64,000 bases of DNA from Pseudomonas sp. Choline-02u-1 (GCF_002836515.1 NZ_PJBC01000004.1:361148-425147); one strand, 5' to 3'; positions 1 to 9,929 are shown, counted from the stretch's first letter. Translations and numbers: made by a program. Notes: generated by a model from the letters alone, not told the origin.

Positions 1-2167
1 TACCAAACACCCGCAATTCAACGACCTGATCGATGCCAGATTGCAATGAAAGCAGATTCACAATCTGCTCACGAATGTTAAACAGGCTGATTTCTACAGG
101 CTTTTCATTAGCCGTATAGGACCAACTGTAAGAAGCGTTCTTGGCGGTATTCCCCTTGAGAGTCAACTCAAGCCCGAACTTGGTAGGCGCGCCGTGGCGG
201 CCAAACAAATAAATACGCGCGCCTAGCAGATCATCAATACTGATATCGCGCTTAAGTTGCTTACCATTACCATCAATCGCCAGGCAGCCCGAGTTGGGGA
301 AGGGCAGCTCAATCTCAACCGGATCTGACATCAGGCTTGGCGTGACTAAAAGACGAACCCTGATCGGCGGCAAACCCTCTGTTGAGAGTTTTAGCTCGAC
401 ATGATCCTCCCGCTTGATCTGCTGAGTGTAAAAACCTTCGCCTACTATTCTCAACAAACAACGCTGCTGGGTGTGCACTAGAATTCTGCCCTGACCGGGC
501 CTTTCGCCACTGCGCAATTCAAGACGGAAGTCAGCCGGTAAGATGCCGATCTTACGACGCAACAAGGTATCGCCACTGCTGTTGCGAACGGCTACATATT
601 GAGCACCGAGCATTTCTTGTAAAGAGCTGCTACCGGGTTGCTTACCGCCAACGAAAAGATCGCCACCTTGTTTTTGCAGCTCGCCTGTAGCTCCAGGCCA
701 TTGCACCTTGGGCAGTCCTACAAAAGTATGTGTGGGCTTTGTCGACCAGCCTAGCTCGCTACCTGCCAGCTCTAGTCCGGGGGCTGTACCGGCCGAGTGT
801 CCTGTTCGAACTCTGTATGGCCCCTCGCAATCAACTTTTAACTCGACTCTTCCCTGTATTTTAAGTGCTCGTAGACTAAATATCGGAGTTAAATCAGTGA
901 TACTGACATTGTCGGCGTCTCCTACCTGCTCCAATGCAGTGCCGACCGGCAGCACAAGCAATAGTTCTTCACTGGCGCTATTGAATGAAGCCTGACCACA
1001 TAGCTGCCACCCATCATTTACCGGTTCAAAGCCAACTGGGACCTCACCTAGCGCTACGGTGCTGTTCTCGATAGGTAAAGAAGCGATCACCACCCCCCCT
1101 ACCATCGCTACCAAGCTCAGTGACAACGAGCAGTCACAACGGAGTCCCATTACCTCTCGCTGCCGCAACCTGATCCGGGCGACCCCCTTGTCCACGACGG
1201 CATAACCGGGGCCTAACTTAGCGATAACCGTACTGCCTTCCAAAATCACGAGCTCGAAGCGAGTTGTAGAGGGCTGCATCGCTAATTGGAAAACCGCTTC
1301 TGCCGGCAGCGATAGCTGGACCTTCAATACATTGGGTGGTGCTTCTTGCAAGAAGTGTCTACAAGCCCAGCCGCCAGATTCTTTGCGACATCTTCCACTC
1401 TCGACCGTGGCAGTTTTCAAGAGCCCGTTAAGCAATTCACTGCCAGTTTGGTTATCCAGCGGTAGCGGGAACAGCTCACGCCATTTCGGATTCATGGCAT
1501 CCAAGCGAGCAACAGGCTCAGCGGTCTGGACCAGGCCATAGTCCCGCACCAAAGACACCAGCTGATCGGCCATATGCGCAACCAGTTCCACTGAAGTCTG
1601 CGAGGAAAACACCTTCGGTAAGCTCGCCTTCTCCATCTGCTGCACTACTTGCTGGGCAGTGCTATAGCCTAGGATATGCCACTGGTCATACTGCTTGAGG
1701 ATTCGGTCGAACAGTGCGTGAAAACGGTTTCCTCCTTCACGTAGCACTTGAAAAGGCAGCCCGCCCTCACTGAACAATGAGCCGAGAAAATCCCTCCGCT
1801 CAGACTCGTAAAAGTGTATCGGGCGCTTCCAGTAGTGCTCCAGCCCTTTTGGAATCGTTTTGCCGAGATCGCCGGGCGATAGACTGTACCCCAGCGTCTT
1901 CCAGATCGGTTCCCAGCTCCAGCCATGATCTCGCTGGTACTCACGCCGGTACCACTCGGAACAGAAGAGAACCAAACAGGCGCTTGCAGCCGTGTCATTT
2001 ACTGCCTTGTCGAAGGTTTCTAACTCTCTGAGCAGGTGCAACAGGTCTAGATACTCTTCATGGCTGCAATGGTAGGCGTACAGACCACGATAATCAGGGG
2101 ACGGGATACCCCGTCGCAGAAGAAATCTGCCGAGCCAATTAGAGAATCTGAATATAGACTGATGCAT
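1..2167 (-). CDS. STY4851/ECs_5259-family-like protein, C-terminus beyond window (possible DruH-like defence protein)
   Basis: An uninterrupted minus-strand frame runs from an ATG at 2167 through the left edge, giving at least 722 codons with no stop seen. The start is supported by AGGGAAG about 7 nt upstream. The N-terminus (residues 15-60) has the pattern RFLLRRGIPSPDYRGLYAYHCS, then an aromatic-rich stretch ending WSWEPIWKTLGY. From memory this resembles the large STY4851/ECs_5259 (YjiT-like) proteins of about 1,000 aa in enterobacterial restriction islands. I infer, without a search, that these correspond to DruH of Druantia type III, which is paired with a giant helicase DruE; that partner would lie left of this window. 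The rest (residues 270-722) looks like beta-rich repeats with no motif I recognise. It lies 109 bp downstream of the DUF262 nuclease on the same strand. The reading frame is secure; the family name is tentative. Confidence 0.72.
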   Translation of the reverse strand, partial: MHQSIFRFSNWLGRFLLRRGIPSPDYRGLYAYHCSHEEYLDLLHLLRELETFDKAVNDTAASACLVLFCSEWYRREYQRDHGWSWEPIWKTLGYSLSPGDLGKTIPKGLEHYWKRPIHFYESERRDFLGSLFSEGGLPFQVLREGGNRFHALFDRILKQYDQWHILGYSTAQQVVQQMEKASLPKVFSSQTSVELVAHMADQLVSLVRDYGLVQTAEPVARLDAMNPKWRELFPLPLDNQTGSELLNGLLKTATVESGRCRKESGGWACRHFLQEAPPNVLKVQLSLPAEAVFQLAMQPSTTRFELVILEGSTVIAKLGPGYAVVDKGVARIRLRQREVMGLRCDCSLSLSLVAMVGGVVIASLPIENSTVALGEVPVGFEPVNDGWQLCGQASFNSASEELLLVLPVGTALEQVGDADNVSITDLTPIFSLRALKIQGRVELKVDCEGPYRVRTGHSAGTAPGLELAGSELGWSTKPTHTFVGLPKVQWPGATGELQKQGGDLFVGGKQPGSSSLQEMLGAQYVAVRNSSGDTLLRRKIGILPADFRLELRSGERPGQGRILVHTQQRCLLRIVGEGFYTQQIKREDHVELKLSTEGLPPIRVRLLVTPSLMSDPVEIELPFPNSGCLAIDGNGKQLKRDISIDDLLGARIYLFGRHGAPTKFGLELTLKGNTAKNASYSWSYTANEKPVEISLFNIREQIVNLLSLQSGIDQVVELRVFG

Positions 2168-2276
2168 GAGCTACTTCCCTGATTGAGCCACGACCTAACA
2201 AAGGGCGTCACAAATTGCTGCGCGCGTTAGCCTACCGGTTCCCTAGAGAGGGCTCGACAGCCCTGCCAGTAGGCCC

Positions 2277-4073
2277 TTACAACCCAGAGTAATACTGCTT
2301 AATTTTCTGCGCCATCAGCCGGCGACGTTCTGCAAGGAAGGCATCGAATTGCTCAGGCTGGTAGGCGGCCAAAGCCTCTGGAAGGCAGTTGGCGGCCAAG
2401 TTAATTTTGAGATCATCCAAGCGTGTGATAGCTCCATAGCGCGCCACGCCGCTATCACACTGAGCGAGCACATCGGCCATGTAGGCTGCAGGGGCGGTGT
2501 GGCCAATCTTGATATTCACTTCCTGCTGCACGTACACGTAGTTGGCAACCTGGTTGTACTTGCTTCGTTGCAATCCCCGCTGCTTCAAGAAGTTCTTCGG
2601 GAAAATGTGGTGAATATCACCATGGTGCGTGAGCATGTCCCGGACGGTGATGTCTTTTGACAGGAAGCCTTTGTCGCCGCGATTAGCCTGCGCTGCCCAA
2701 AACACTTTGATTGCTGGCGCATTGACAGAGGATGTGGTCAAAGCCTGCGGCAGGCCGAAGTCCCAGAAGGCATCAGAAAGCTCAGCCGCCTCAATCTCGC
2801 CCAATACCTCTACGAAGGGCCGCTCATGGATCTCCCTAATATCCTTGTCAAAGCGCGACTCTGGCGAACCAGAGTAGCGCCCAGTCAGCAGCGACATCAC
2901 AAACCAACGGCGTACCCAGCTTTCGATATTGGGGTTATTGCCCAAGTCGCGCTTTAGCTTGAGATAGAGCACGTATGCAAAATTCAGCGCATTAGTCGAA
3001 CCGATCATGGAGCGATCGACAAACCCTGCAGAGCGGATGATCATCAGAAAGCGTTTAAAGTGTGTCTCGTTGATGAACTCTTTGACCCCTTCGCTCAACG
3101 TCTTGAAGGACGATTCTTCTATCTCTTTTTCGTAGCTACGGGTCTCGAAATTGCGACCTGATAGCAGTCCAACCAAATCTGACAAGCGTCCACGAGTGAA
3201 CTTAGTGGTGAACGCAACCCTGAGCATGTCCGAGTAGCTGGGATCGTACAAATCGTCGTTCTCACCTTTCAGCCAACGCATCGCACGGAAATAATCGGTC
3301 TGAACAAACGTCTTGTCGTTGTTTTCGATGTGTGCGTAGAACTCAGGCGCAATGGAAAGATGGCAGAAATAGTCGATTGCTTTGCGAAGAGTGTTGCCGT
3401 CGAACTCTTCGTTGGCGGCAATCTTCGACATGACGAAATCTGCCTGGCTGAGCACAACGCCTTTTGAGTTAATGCGGATGAAGATTTCGGTCACCGTCTC
3501 GATATCCAGATCAGCTGCTAGCTCGATCAGACCGATCTGCTTTTTGGTGATATCGCAAAGCCTGTCCAATCGCTCATAGACAAGATCTTCATTCAAGTCA
3601 GGGTTTGCAGCCAGGTAATCCCTTGCGGCTTTGTGCGACTTAAGCTCGCCGTTGACGATGGGTGCGATATCGGCGAACCAGGCTTTGTCCTTCTCGATCG
3701 CGGGGTTGCTGACCTCAAAGCGCTCTTCGATCGGGTGGAAAGCAATGCGGATGCGTATCTGCTGATAATCTTGGTTGATCACCTGCTGGCCAGCGATGGC
3801 CGCTGTCAACGCCGTAACGCGTTGCTGGCCGTCGATCAACACCTTCTTGCCTTCGGCCAACGAGCCGTCTTTGAGCTTAACAGTGGGGTTGCGCCACGCG
3901 ATGATATAGCCGACCGGGAAACCTTGGTACAGGCTGTCCATCAGGTCGCGCACCTTGCTGGCATCCCAAACGAAAGGGCGCTGAATTTCCGGAATTGCAA
4001 TTTCTCCAGACTTGACCCAGCTCAGGAGAGTTTCGATCAGGTGCTGGTTAACGGAGTACTTCTGAGCTGACAT
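2277..4073 (-). CDS. DUF262 + DUF1524 (HNH) protein, GmrSD/BrxU/SspE-like modification-dependent nuclease
   Basis: The product is 598 aa. Residues 27-37 read [11 protein letters not shown] and residues 78-88 contain the KVLIDGQQR motif of the DUF262 (ParB/Srx-fold) NTPase domain. The C-terminal HNH/DUF1524 motif [14 protein letters not shown] lies near residues 483-496. Single-chain DUF262-DUF1524 proteins (GmrSD, BrxU, SspE) are nucleotide-stimulated nucleases that attack modified or unmodified phage DNA; the target here cannot be read. The frame is open upstream to 4409, but those 112 extra codons are the tail of a dead 5'-nucleotidase. I therefore start at the ATG at 4073, which has AAAGGA 6 nt upstream. 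The gene sits downstream of the type I R-M operon on the same strand and belongs to the defence island. Confidence 0.85.
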   Translation of the reverse strand: MSAQKYSVNQHLIETLLSWVKSGEIAIPEIQRPFVWDASKVRDLMDSLYQGFPVGYIIAWRNPTVKLKDGSLAEGKKVLIDGQQRVTALTAAIAGQQVINQDYQQIRIRIAFHPIEERFEVSNPAIEKDKAWFADIAPIVNGELKSHKAARDYLAANPDLNEDLVYERLDRLCDITKKQIGLIELAADLDIETVTEIFIRINSKGVVLSQADFVMSKIAANEEFDGNTLRKAIDYFCHLSIAPEFYAHIENNDKTFVQTDYFRAMRWLKGENDDLYDPSYSDMLRVAFTTKFTRGRLSDLVGLLSGRNFETRSYEKEIEESSFKTLSEGVKEFINETHFKRFLMIIRSAGFVDRSMIGSTNALNFAYVLYLKLKRDLGNNPNIESWVRRWFVMSLLTGRYSGSPESRFDKDIREIHERPFVEVLGEIEAAELSDAFWDFGLPQALTTSSVNAPAIKVFWAAQANRGDKGFLSKDITVRDMLTHHGDIHHIFPKNFLKQRGLQRSKYNQVANYVYVQQEVNIKIGHTAPAAYMADVLAQCDSGVARYGAITRLDDLKINLAANCLPEALAAYQPEQFDAFLAERRRLMAQKIKQYYSGL

Positions 4074-4151
4074 TAGCATTCCTTTGCACGCATAAGCGGC
4101 GAATCTACTCAGCCTGAGCCGGTATAGGTCCACCGGATCAAGTCTGGTCAA

Positions 4152-5066
4152 GTATGGCACTTTGCCCGAGGGTACCAGATTTGCCGCCGCTTCCAAATGT
4201 ACGTCTTGGTCATCGAAGAAAATGTGCGGGTTGAACGCCGTGAGCACTTTGGGCTTGCCGACACCACCGAGGAAGAAGGCTTCGTCAACATACACGCCCC
4301 AGGCACGGAGAGTATTGATCACGCGCATTTCCGACGGGGAGTTTCGAGCGGTGACAATGGCGATTCTGATCGGTGAATCCTTGCTACCGGTGGGTAAACG
4401 CTCCTGCAACTTGGCCAGTTTTATGAGCAGGCTGGCATAGGGCCCCTCTTACATGGGGGTGTGCTGCAGTGCCGCTTCCTGCGCCTGAAAGGCATCCAGC
4501 CTTGGGTTTTGTAGACCAGCTCGCTGGCATCGGAAAAGAGCACCGTGTCACCGTCGAAGGCGATTCGTACTTGCCCTTTAGGGATCTTGGGAGCGTTGGC
4601 TGGCGGCGCCTTGAGGATCGCAGCGGCGCGCCGGGAGTCGATCTCCTTTTGCGCGTCGTCTACGTTGTTAGTGAGCAACAGATCGACATCGAAGGCATCC
4701 ATGTAGTCGGCCACTGACTCGCCACCGGTGAATGCCGAGCGCGTGATCGCCAACTGATCCCGGCGAATGGTTTTGAGCACGCGGATACCTGTGTCAGGGC
4801 TGTTGCGAGACACCACCTTAACTTCGACCAGCGGGGATAGGTCACTGCTTTCAACACGCTGGTTGAGATCGGGCAATGCGTCCACCATGTGAACCGATAC
4901 CCGGCTGCAGCGCAACGTCCTTTCGCTTTTGCATATAACAATAGCTGTGGACCGCGCTTTCAGGCTTCACCTTCAGTGCAGCCTTAAACATTCGGTCTGA
5001 TCCCCTCATGTAGAATAGTGTGGCCAGGACACCCATCATTAAGGTGTTACCTAAATTAAGCGTCAA
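4152..5066 (-). pseudogene. 5'-nucleotidase (PF06189-like) remnant with two frameshifts and a stop
   Basis: Three frames join into one recognisable 5'-nucleotidase. From 5066 (TTG) frame A encodes GNTLMMGVLATLFYMRGSDR and continues to LQPG. Near 4885 the reading shifts to frame B: HMVDALPDLNQRVE, VVSRNSPDTGIRVL, SAFTGGESV, VRIAFDGDTVLFSDASELVY. Near 4490 it shifts again to LDAFQAQEAALQHTPM, followed by an in-frame TAA (about 4446) and then [11 protein letters not shown]. It ends with [44 protein letters not shown] and a final VPSGKVPY. All family landmarks are present in order, so this is a recently inactivated gene. Its last part is in frame with the downstream DUF262 gene, which creates a misleading long reading frame. 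Confidence 0.85.
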
Positions 5067-5190
5067 GAGCGCACTTCCTGTGCGCCGAAATAGCTCGACG
5101 CCATCGAGCCAAAGGCTTGCACTGCTGCGTCCCTAACCGCATGGAAACGAGTACTGTCCGTCTGCCGTGGTCATTGCAGCCAACGATAAT

Positions 5191-5224
5191 TACCGCAGCC
5201 GATTATATCGGAGTGGCTGCGGTA
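5191..5224 (-). terminator. hairpin downstream of hsdS
   Basis: TACCGCAGCC and its exact complement GGCTGCGGTA form a 10-bp perfect stem around a 14-nt loop, about 40 bp past the hsdS stop. On the minus strand the stem is followed by AATTATCGTT, a weak U-tract. It is a plausible end for the R-M transcript, but it could also be a protein-binding palindrome. Confidence 0.45.
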
Positions 5225-5264
5225 GTGTTACATCGTAAGTAGTGTGAGCGCAGAAAGATCTATT

Positions 5265-6437
5265 TTAAAGTTGCCCAGAAAATGCTCTTTGGCTCAGCGA
5301 AAAAAAATTTTCATCTCCAAGCACTTGGGCAGACATGTAACGAAAGAGATGACTATTTGTCCTTTCCACAATCGAGACATACTTATCCTGCAGATCTCGA
5401 GGCGGAACAATTATCTTTGTAGATTTAACTATTCCAGTACTAATGGTATTCAGACCTGAAGTCGTATTACTTGCCCTCATCATCTGACGCCGCCCACCAG
5501 CCGAATTCAAATAATCATTTAAAAAGCGGGGACTTATACCCTTCGACTGAACACGAACACGTATCAGATGATTTTGATGAACAACCCCATCAATTTCCCC
5601 CGTCCAGACCGCACACCTTCCTATCTCAGTAGGATTTCCATGACCTTCAACAATTAATATATCATCAGCAATCAGCTTTACTCGACGATACTCCGACTCC
5701 AACATCTCAATGTTTTTAATTTCAGTCAACATCAGCTTGTTTCTAAGCACGTTTGCGACTCGCAAATACGGCCCTGTGATTGGCAGGCCAGTGCGCTTAC
5801 TGCTAACTTGCAATCCACCTTGGACATCGCAGAGACCTCCGAGCTCTTTTAAATCCCAACCTTTTGAGTTAGCAACTACGTCGCCAAAAATAGCTGAAAA
5901 TACTGACCGTAGAAAATTGTCGGCGAGCTGGATGGCTTGCTGGCGTTTGCGGCGAATAGCATCGGCCCTATCAAGAATGGCGGCGATGCGCTTTTGTTCG
6001 GGCATGGGTGGGAGGGGGATCTCGTGCTGCCAGAATAGCTGCATGGACACTCGCGGCATTTTTGCGCCAGCCACCTGCGAACTAACCCAGTCAACAAAGC
6101 TTTTTGATCGCAAGTAATAGGCTAGATATTTACGATCAAGGCGTAACGGATCAGGCAGCATCGGTACCAGTTCAGTAGTTGCTAACCCTTTCTCGTCAGG
6201 GAGAACCACTTTATTCAGGTACGGCCGAAGCTTGGAATAAAGAACATGCCGCTCATCAAAGCCATGTGTGGAGGTGCCGGCCTCTGAGACAGGCGCCATG
6301 ACTTTCCTCAGAAGATTGCCTGTATCAGCCTCTACCTGATCCAAGTTTAGTGTCCACACCTCGTCGCTCGTAGAAAAGGCATGTTTGCTAGCCTTTGCAG
6401 GCGCAACATCGCCCAATTTAACCAAAGGCCAACTCAC
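5265..6437 (-). CDS. hsdS: type I restriction-modification specificity subunit HsdS
   Basis: The 390-aa product has the two-target-recognition-domain layout of HsdS: TRD1 (about residues 1-150) ends with MPRVSMQLFWQHEIPLPPMPEQKRIAAIL, a conserved helical spacer follows (about 150-190, RADAIRRKRQQAI), then TRD2 (about 195-370). HsdS sets the DNA sequence recognised by the M2S methylase and R2M2S2 nuclease. The start codon overlaps the hsdM stop by 4 bp (ATGA), so translation is coupled. The DNA for TRD2 (roughly 5,300-5,900) is visibly richer in A+T than TRD1 and hsdM, with strings such as gaaaaaaaattttcatc. That fits replacement of one TRD by recombination, which is common in this family. The protein is slightly short, and the usual second spacer after TRD2 looks abbreviated. 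Confidence 0.9.
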   Translation of the reverse strand: MSWPLVKLGDVAPAKASKHAFSTSDEVWTLNLDQVEADTGNLLRKVMAPVSEAGTSTHGFDERHVLYSKLRPYLNKVVLPDEKGLATTELVPMLPDPLRLDRKYLAYYLRSKSFVDWVSSQVAGAKMPRVSMQLFWQHEIPLPPMPEQKRIAAILDRADAIRRKRQQAIQLADNFLRSVFSAIFGDVVANSKGWDLKELGGLCDVQGGLQVSSKRTGLPITGPYLRVANVLRNKLMLTEIKNIEMLESEYRRVKLIADDILIVEGHGNPTEIGRCAVWTGEIDGVVHQNHLIRVRVQSKGISPRFLNDYLNSAGGRRQMMRASNTTSGLNTISTGIVKSTKIIVPPRDLQDKYVSIVERTNSHLFRYMSAQVLGDENFFSLSQRAFSGQL

Positions 6438-8038
6438 AGCATACCCTCCAGCGCATCCAAGTCTGCCAAAATCTCCTGCTCCAAACTTTTCAACCGTTGC
6501 AGAATCACCTTAGGGTCTTCGTACTGTTCGTGCTGGTACTCCACTTCTCTGTAGCGGTTAATGGAGAGGTCGTACTTATTTGTAGCGACGTCCTCTGCAA
6601 GCACGACAAACGCCTTTTTGCGCTTATCACCGAACAGGGTGTTGATGGTACTGCCGCTGACATTTCCTTCGACCATCTGACGATATTTGTGCCACTGCGC
6701 AATGGCATCAGGCAGGTCATTGCTGCCCTCGCCTTTAAGCTCAGTGCGTTTGTCGTCCAGCGAGTAGCCATCGGCCTGCAGGTCGTAGAACCATACGCGA
6801 TCAGTGGTACCGCCTTTAGTGAAAATCAGAATTGCAGTGCTGACACCGGCGTAGGGCTTAAACACGCCGCTGGGCAAGCTGACGATGCCTTCGAGCTGGT
6901 TGTTATCGAGCAGTTCCTGGCGCAGTTGCTGGTGAGCCTTGCTGGCGCCAAAGAGCACACCGTCCGGGACGATGACCGCCGCACGGCCACCAAGCTTGAG
7001 CGAGCGCAGGATATGAGCGACAAACAGCAGCTCGGTCTTTTTGGTTTTCACCAGGCCCAGCACGTCGGGATTGGTGTTGCTTTCATCAAGCGTGCCTTTG
7101 AACGGCGGATTGGCCAGCACCACATCGAAGAAGTCCTGCTCCTGACGCGGGTAGTACTCTTTGATGGATTTACTAAGGGAGTCCTGATAGCGAATATTCG
7201 CGCCATTCACCCCGTGCAGCATCATGTTCATGCTGGAAACCCGCAGCATGGTGGTGTCGAAATCGAAACCCCAGAACATCTCCTTGTTGATGTGGTCACG
7301 ATACGGCTCAAGCAGGTCGCCACTGTAGTGCGGATTGCCATCCTCATCCTTAAAGATACCGGCATCGCTGGAATGCACTTTGTTGAGGTATTCCATGGTC
7401 CGAGCCAGGAAGCCTGCGGTACCGCAGGACGGGTCGCAGATCACGTCGGTGGGCAGTGGCGCGATCAGCTCGATCATTGCATCGATGATATGCCGGGGCG
7501 TGCGGAACTGGCCGTTGATGCCGGCGGTGGTGAGTTTGCTCAGCAGGTATTCGTAGATATCACCCTTGACGTCGCTCTGAGTCAGCGGCAAGGCATTGAC
7601 CATCTCCACGGCGGAGGTCAGTACCGACTCGTTTTTGATCTCCAGGTCAGCGTCCTGCATGTATTCGCCGATATGGCCCAAACCTTCTAGCGCGCTGCCG
7701 TCCTCACCCAGACCGTCCGCCGCATCGGACTTCGTGCCCAATTTGGCGAAGTACGGATAGACGTTCTGCTTGAGATGCTTGTGCAACTCCTTGCCACTGA
7801 GGTGATGGAAATTCTTCCAACGCAGCAACTGGCCTTCCGGCGTATTGGGGAACAGACGATCGAAAGACTTGCAGGTACGATTGGCCTTACGCTCGGCCAC
7901 GTCTTCTTGCATGTCGAGCATCCGAGCGAACATTAGGTAACTGATCTGTTCGATCACGGTCAGCGGGTTGGTGATACCGCCGGTCCAGAACTTCTCCCAG
8001 AGTTTGTCGATATTGTTACGGATTTTGCCAGTAAGCAT
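6434..8038 (-). CDS. hsdM: type I restriction-modification DNA methyltransferase HsdM
   Basis: The 534-aa product has an N-terminal HsdM helical domain (about residues 5-150), then an N6-adenine methyltransferase fold. The SAM-binding motif I region DPSCGTAGF lies at 202-210 and the catalytic NPPF tetrapeptide at 310-313. RTPRHIIDAMIELIAP (179-194) is the usual HsdM signature. It methylates adenine at the site chosen by HsdS and is also required for cleavage by HsdR. It lies 32 bp downstream of rmuC and overlaps hsdS by 4 bp. Length and motifs are complete, so the enzyme should be active. Confidence 0.96.
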   Translation of the reverse strand: MLTGKIRNNIDKLWEKFWTGGITNPLTVIEQISYLMFARMLDMQEDVAERKANRTCKSFDRLFPNTPEGQLLRWKNFHHLSGKELHKHLKQNVYPYFAKLGTKSDAADGLGEDGSALEGLGHIGEYMQDADLEIKNESVLTSAVEMVNALPLTQSDVKGDIYEYLLSKLTTAGINGQFRTPRHIIDAMIELIAPLPTDVICDPSCGTAGFLARTMEYLNKVHSSDAGIFKDEDGNPHYSGDLLEPYRDHINKEMFWGFDFDTTMLRVSSMNMMLHGVNGANIRYQDSLSKSIKEYYPRQEQDFFDVVLANPPFKGTLDESNTNPDVLGLVKTKKTELLFVAHILRSLKLGGRAAVIVPDGVLFGASKAHQQLRQELLDNNQLEGIVSLPSGVFKPYAGVSTAILIFTKGGTTDRVWFYDLQADGYSLDDKRTELKGEGSNDLPDAIAQWHKYRQMVEGNVSGSTINTLFGDKRKKAFVVLAEDVATNKYDLSINRYREVEYQHEQYEDPKVILQRLKSLEQEILADLDALEGML

Positions 8039-8070
8039 TTTTTGCTACTTCTCTTTATCAGAATTCGGAA

Positions 8071-9927
8071 TTACTGCTGGGCGGAGACTTCGCCAGCAAC
8101 ACGGTCATGTGCGCTGGGGAGCAAGGGTTCGTTTGACGCAGGCGTGTCTTCAATGGCTTCGAAGATGAGGGACAGTCGCTCCACCTCAAAATCCACATGT
8201 ACTGGCTCGAGTTGCGGCAGAGTCTTGCTGACCTTTGCGGACAGTTTGTCAAAGCGCTCTACCTTGCCGTAGAGGCCCTGCTGCCCCGCCAAGGCTTTTA
8301 CGGTGTTGTTGTAATGATTGCTGGCTGTGTTGAGGCTACCGCCCAATTTGCTGAGGCGCTCGGCAACGATGCAAACCTGATTATAGATTTCCCCGGCCTT
8401 TTCACTAATCTCACGAGCATCGGCATTGCTGCGCTCAAGCATCCACAGGTTAGAGACGGTGCGCAGAATTGGGATCAGCGTGGTATGCGAGACCAGCACG
8501 ATACCCTTCCTGTAACCATACTCAAACAGATCTTTGTTGTGCTTCATGGCCTCGATATAAGCTGGCTCGATGGGCATGAACATCAGTACAAAGCTGGGAC
8601 TGCGCATACCAATCAGGTTGGTGTAATCCTTGGATGCCAAGTCGTCAATGTGCCTGCGCACAGACTTTACGTGCTCCACCAATGCCAGTTGATATTCCTC
8701 CGGCGTGCTTGCAGAGACGGCGCGATCATAAGCGACCAGCGAAACTTTGCTGTCGATGATCATGTGCTTGCCGTCTGGAATCTTGATCAGGTAGTCCGTC
8801 TGCTTGCTCCGGCCTTCAGCATCCTTGAACGCGCTCTGCACTTCGTAGTGCGCCTCCTCGACCAGCCCGCTCATTTCCAGGGTGCGACGCAATTGTGCTT
8901 CGCCCCACGCGCCACGTTGCTGAGAGTCACCCTTGAGGGCCGAGGTCAGGTTGTTGGCCTCGCTGCTCATCTTCAGCCCAATATCCAGTACCTTCTTGAT
9001 CTCAGTATTTAAGCTGGTGTTGCCTTGCAGAGAAGCATCGTGAACATCGTTGATGCGCTTCTGAAAGCCCTCGATCTGATCACGGAAGGGTTTGAGCATG
9101 CCGTCAATGCTGGTCTGGCTGGTCTGGGTGAAGGTCTTGCCTTTTTCCTCAAAGATCTTGTTAGCCAGATTTTCGAATTCCTGAGTCAGCGATTTTCGGG
9201 TATCAGCCAACTGAAGCATTTGCTCCTGGAAGTGCTCTTCGCGCTTTTGCAAAGTGGTTTTAAGTTCAGTGTGCTCGGACGACAGTCCGCCGAAACGCTC
9301 CTGCAATGCATTGAGTACCTGCGCCCGCTCAGTCAACGCCTGCTTGGCTTCGCTCAACTGCTCACGTAAATCACGCTCGGAAGTCTCCAGAGACTTGGCC
9401 CGCTTACCCTCGTTGGCCAGCTCATCCTTGAGGCGGTCACGGTCTGCCTGCAACTGGTCGTTGGAAGTCTGCGCTTTTTCCAGACGATCACGCAGATCGG
9501 TGACACGCTCCTGGAGTGCCCGCCCCTCAGCTTGGGCAGTATCCAAACGTTTGGCTGCTTCGTGATGCTGCCGGTTTGCATCTTCCAGCTTCAGATGCAC
9601 AGCAGCAATGACGTCCCGGCTCTGCTGTTGCTCCGTGTTCAGCCGCGTCACGTTTTCTAAGGCGGACTGCAGTTGTGCATTCAACTTGCCTTCTGCAACT
9701 TGCAGCCCGTGGCCGCGCTCTTCTGCCACCTTGAGCTGCTCAGTGAGAGCAGCCTTCTCTGCGATTACCGATGCCTGAGCCGTGTGAGACTGCTCAAGCT
9801 GGGCTGTCAGTTGGCTCAGTTGCCGCCCCTGACGCAACGCTGCTGCGAAGTAACCGAGCAGCGCAGAAACCACAGCGAGCACTGTAGTGATAACAATGAT
9901 GTCCGTAGTCCATTGACTGGCTTGCAT
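8071..9927 (-). CDS. rmuC: RmuC-family protein embedded in the type I R-M operon
   Basis: With the start at ATG 9927 (AGGAG 5 nt upstream) the product is 618 aa; a GTG at 9933 overlaps the hsdR stop but lacks a spaced ribosome site. A single N-terminal membrane helix (TDIIVITTVLAVVSALLGYF) is followed by about 200 residues of Gln/Glu/Ala-rich coiled coil. The RmuC nuclease-like core follows (about residues 310-560), with ALKGDSQQRGAWGEAQL, the PD-(D/E)XK-like segment QTDYLIKIPDGKHMIIDSKVSL and MFMPIEPAYI. RmuC limits inversions at short inverted repeats and is widely found in defence operons. Here it lies between hsdR and hsdM. Whether it is needed for restriction, or protects the host during cleavage, is not visible in the sequence. 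Confidence 0.92.
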   Translation of the reverse strand: MQASQWTTDIIVITTVLAVVSALLGYFAAALRQGRQLSQLTAQLEQSHTAQASVIAEKAALTEQLKVAEERGHGLQVAEGKLNAQLQSALENVTRLNTEQQQSRDVIAAVHLKLEDANRQHHEAAKRLDTAQAEGRALQERVTDLRDRLEKAQTSNDQLQADRDRLKDELANEGKRAKSLETSERDLREQLSEAKQALTERAQVLNALQERFGGLSSEHTELKTTLQKREEHFQEQMLQLADTRKSLTQEFENLANKIFEEKGKTFTQTSQTSIDGMLKPFRDQIEGFQKRINDVHDASLQGNTSLNTEIKKVLDIGLKMSSEANNLTSALKGDSQQRGAWGEAQLRRTLEMSGLVEEAHYEVQSAFKDAEGRSKQTDYLIKIPDGKHMIIDSKVSLVAYDRAVSASTPEEYQLALVEHVKSVRRHIDDLASKDYTNLIGMRSPSFVLMFMPIEPAYIEAMKHNKDLFEYGYRKGIVLVSHTTLIPILRTVSNLWMLERSNADAREISEKAGEIYNQVCIVAERLSKLGGSLNTASNHYNNTVKALAGQQGLYGKVERFDKLSAKVSKTLPQLEPVHVDFEVERLSLIFEAIEDTPASNEPLLPSAHDRVAGEVSAQQ

Positions 9928-9929
9928 GG

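Noticed and set aside
6497..7690. 397-codon plus-strand open frame opposite hsdM
   Set aside because: It is antisense to a complete HsdM with all motifs and has no recognisable domain; it results from GC-biased third positions.
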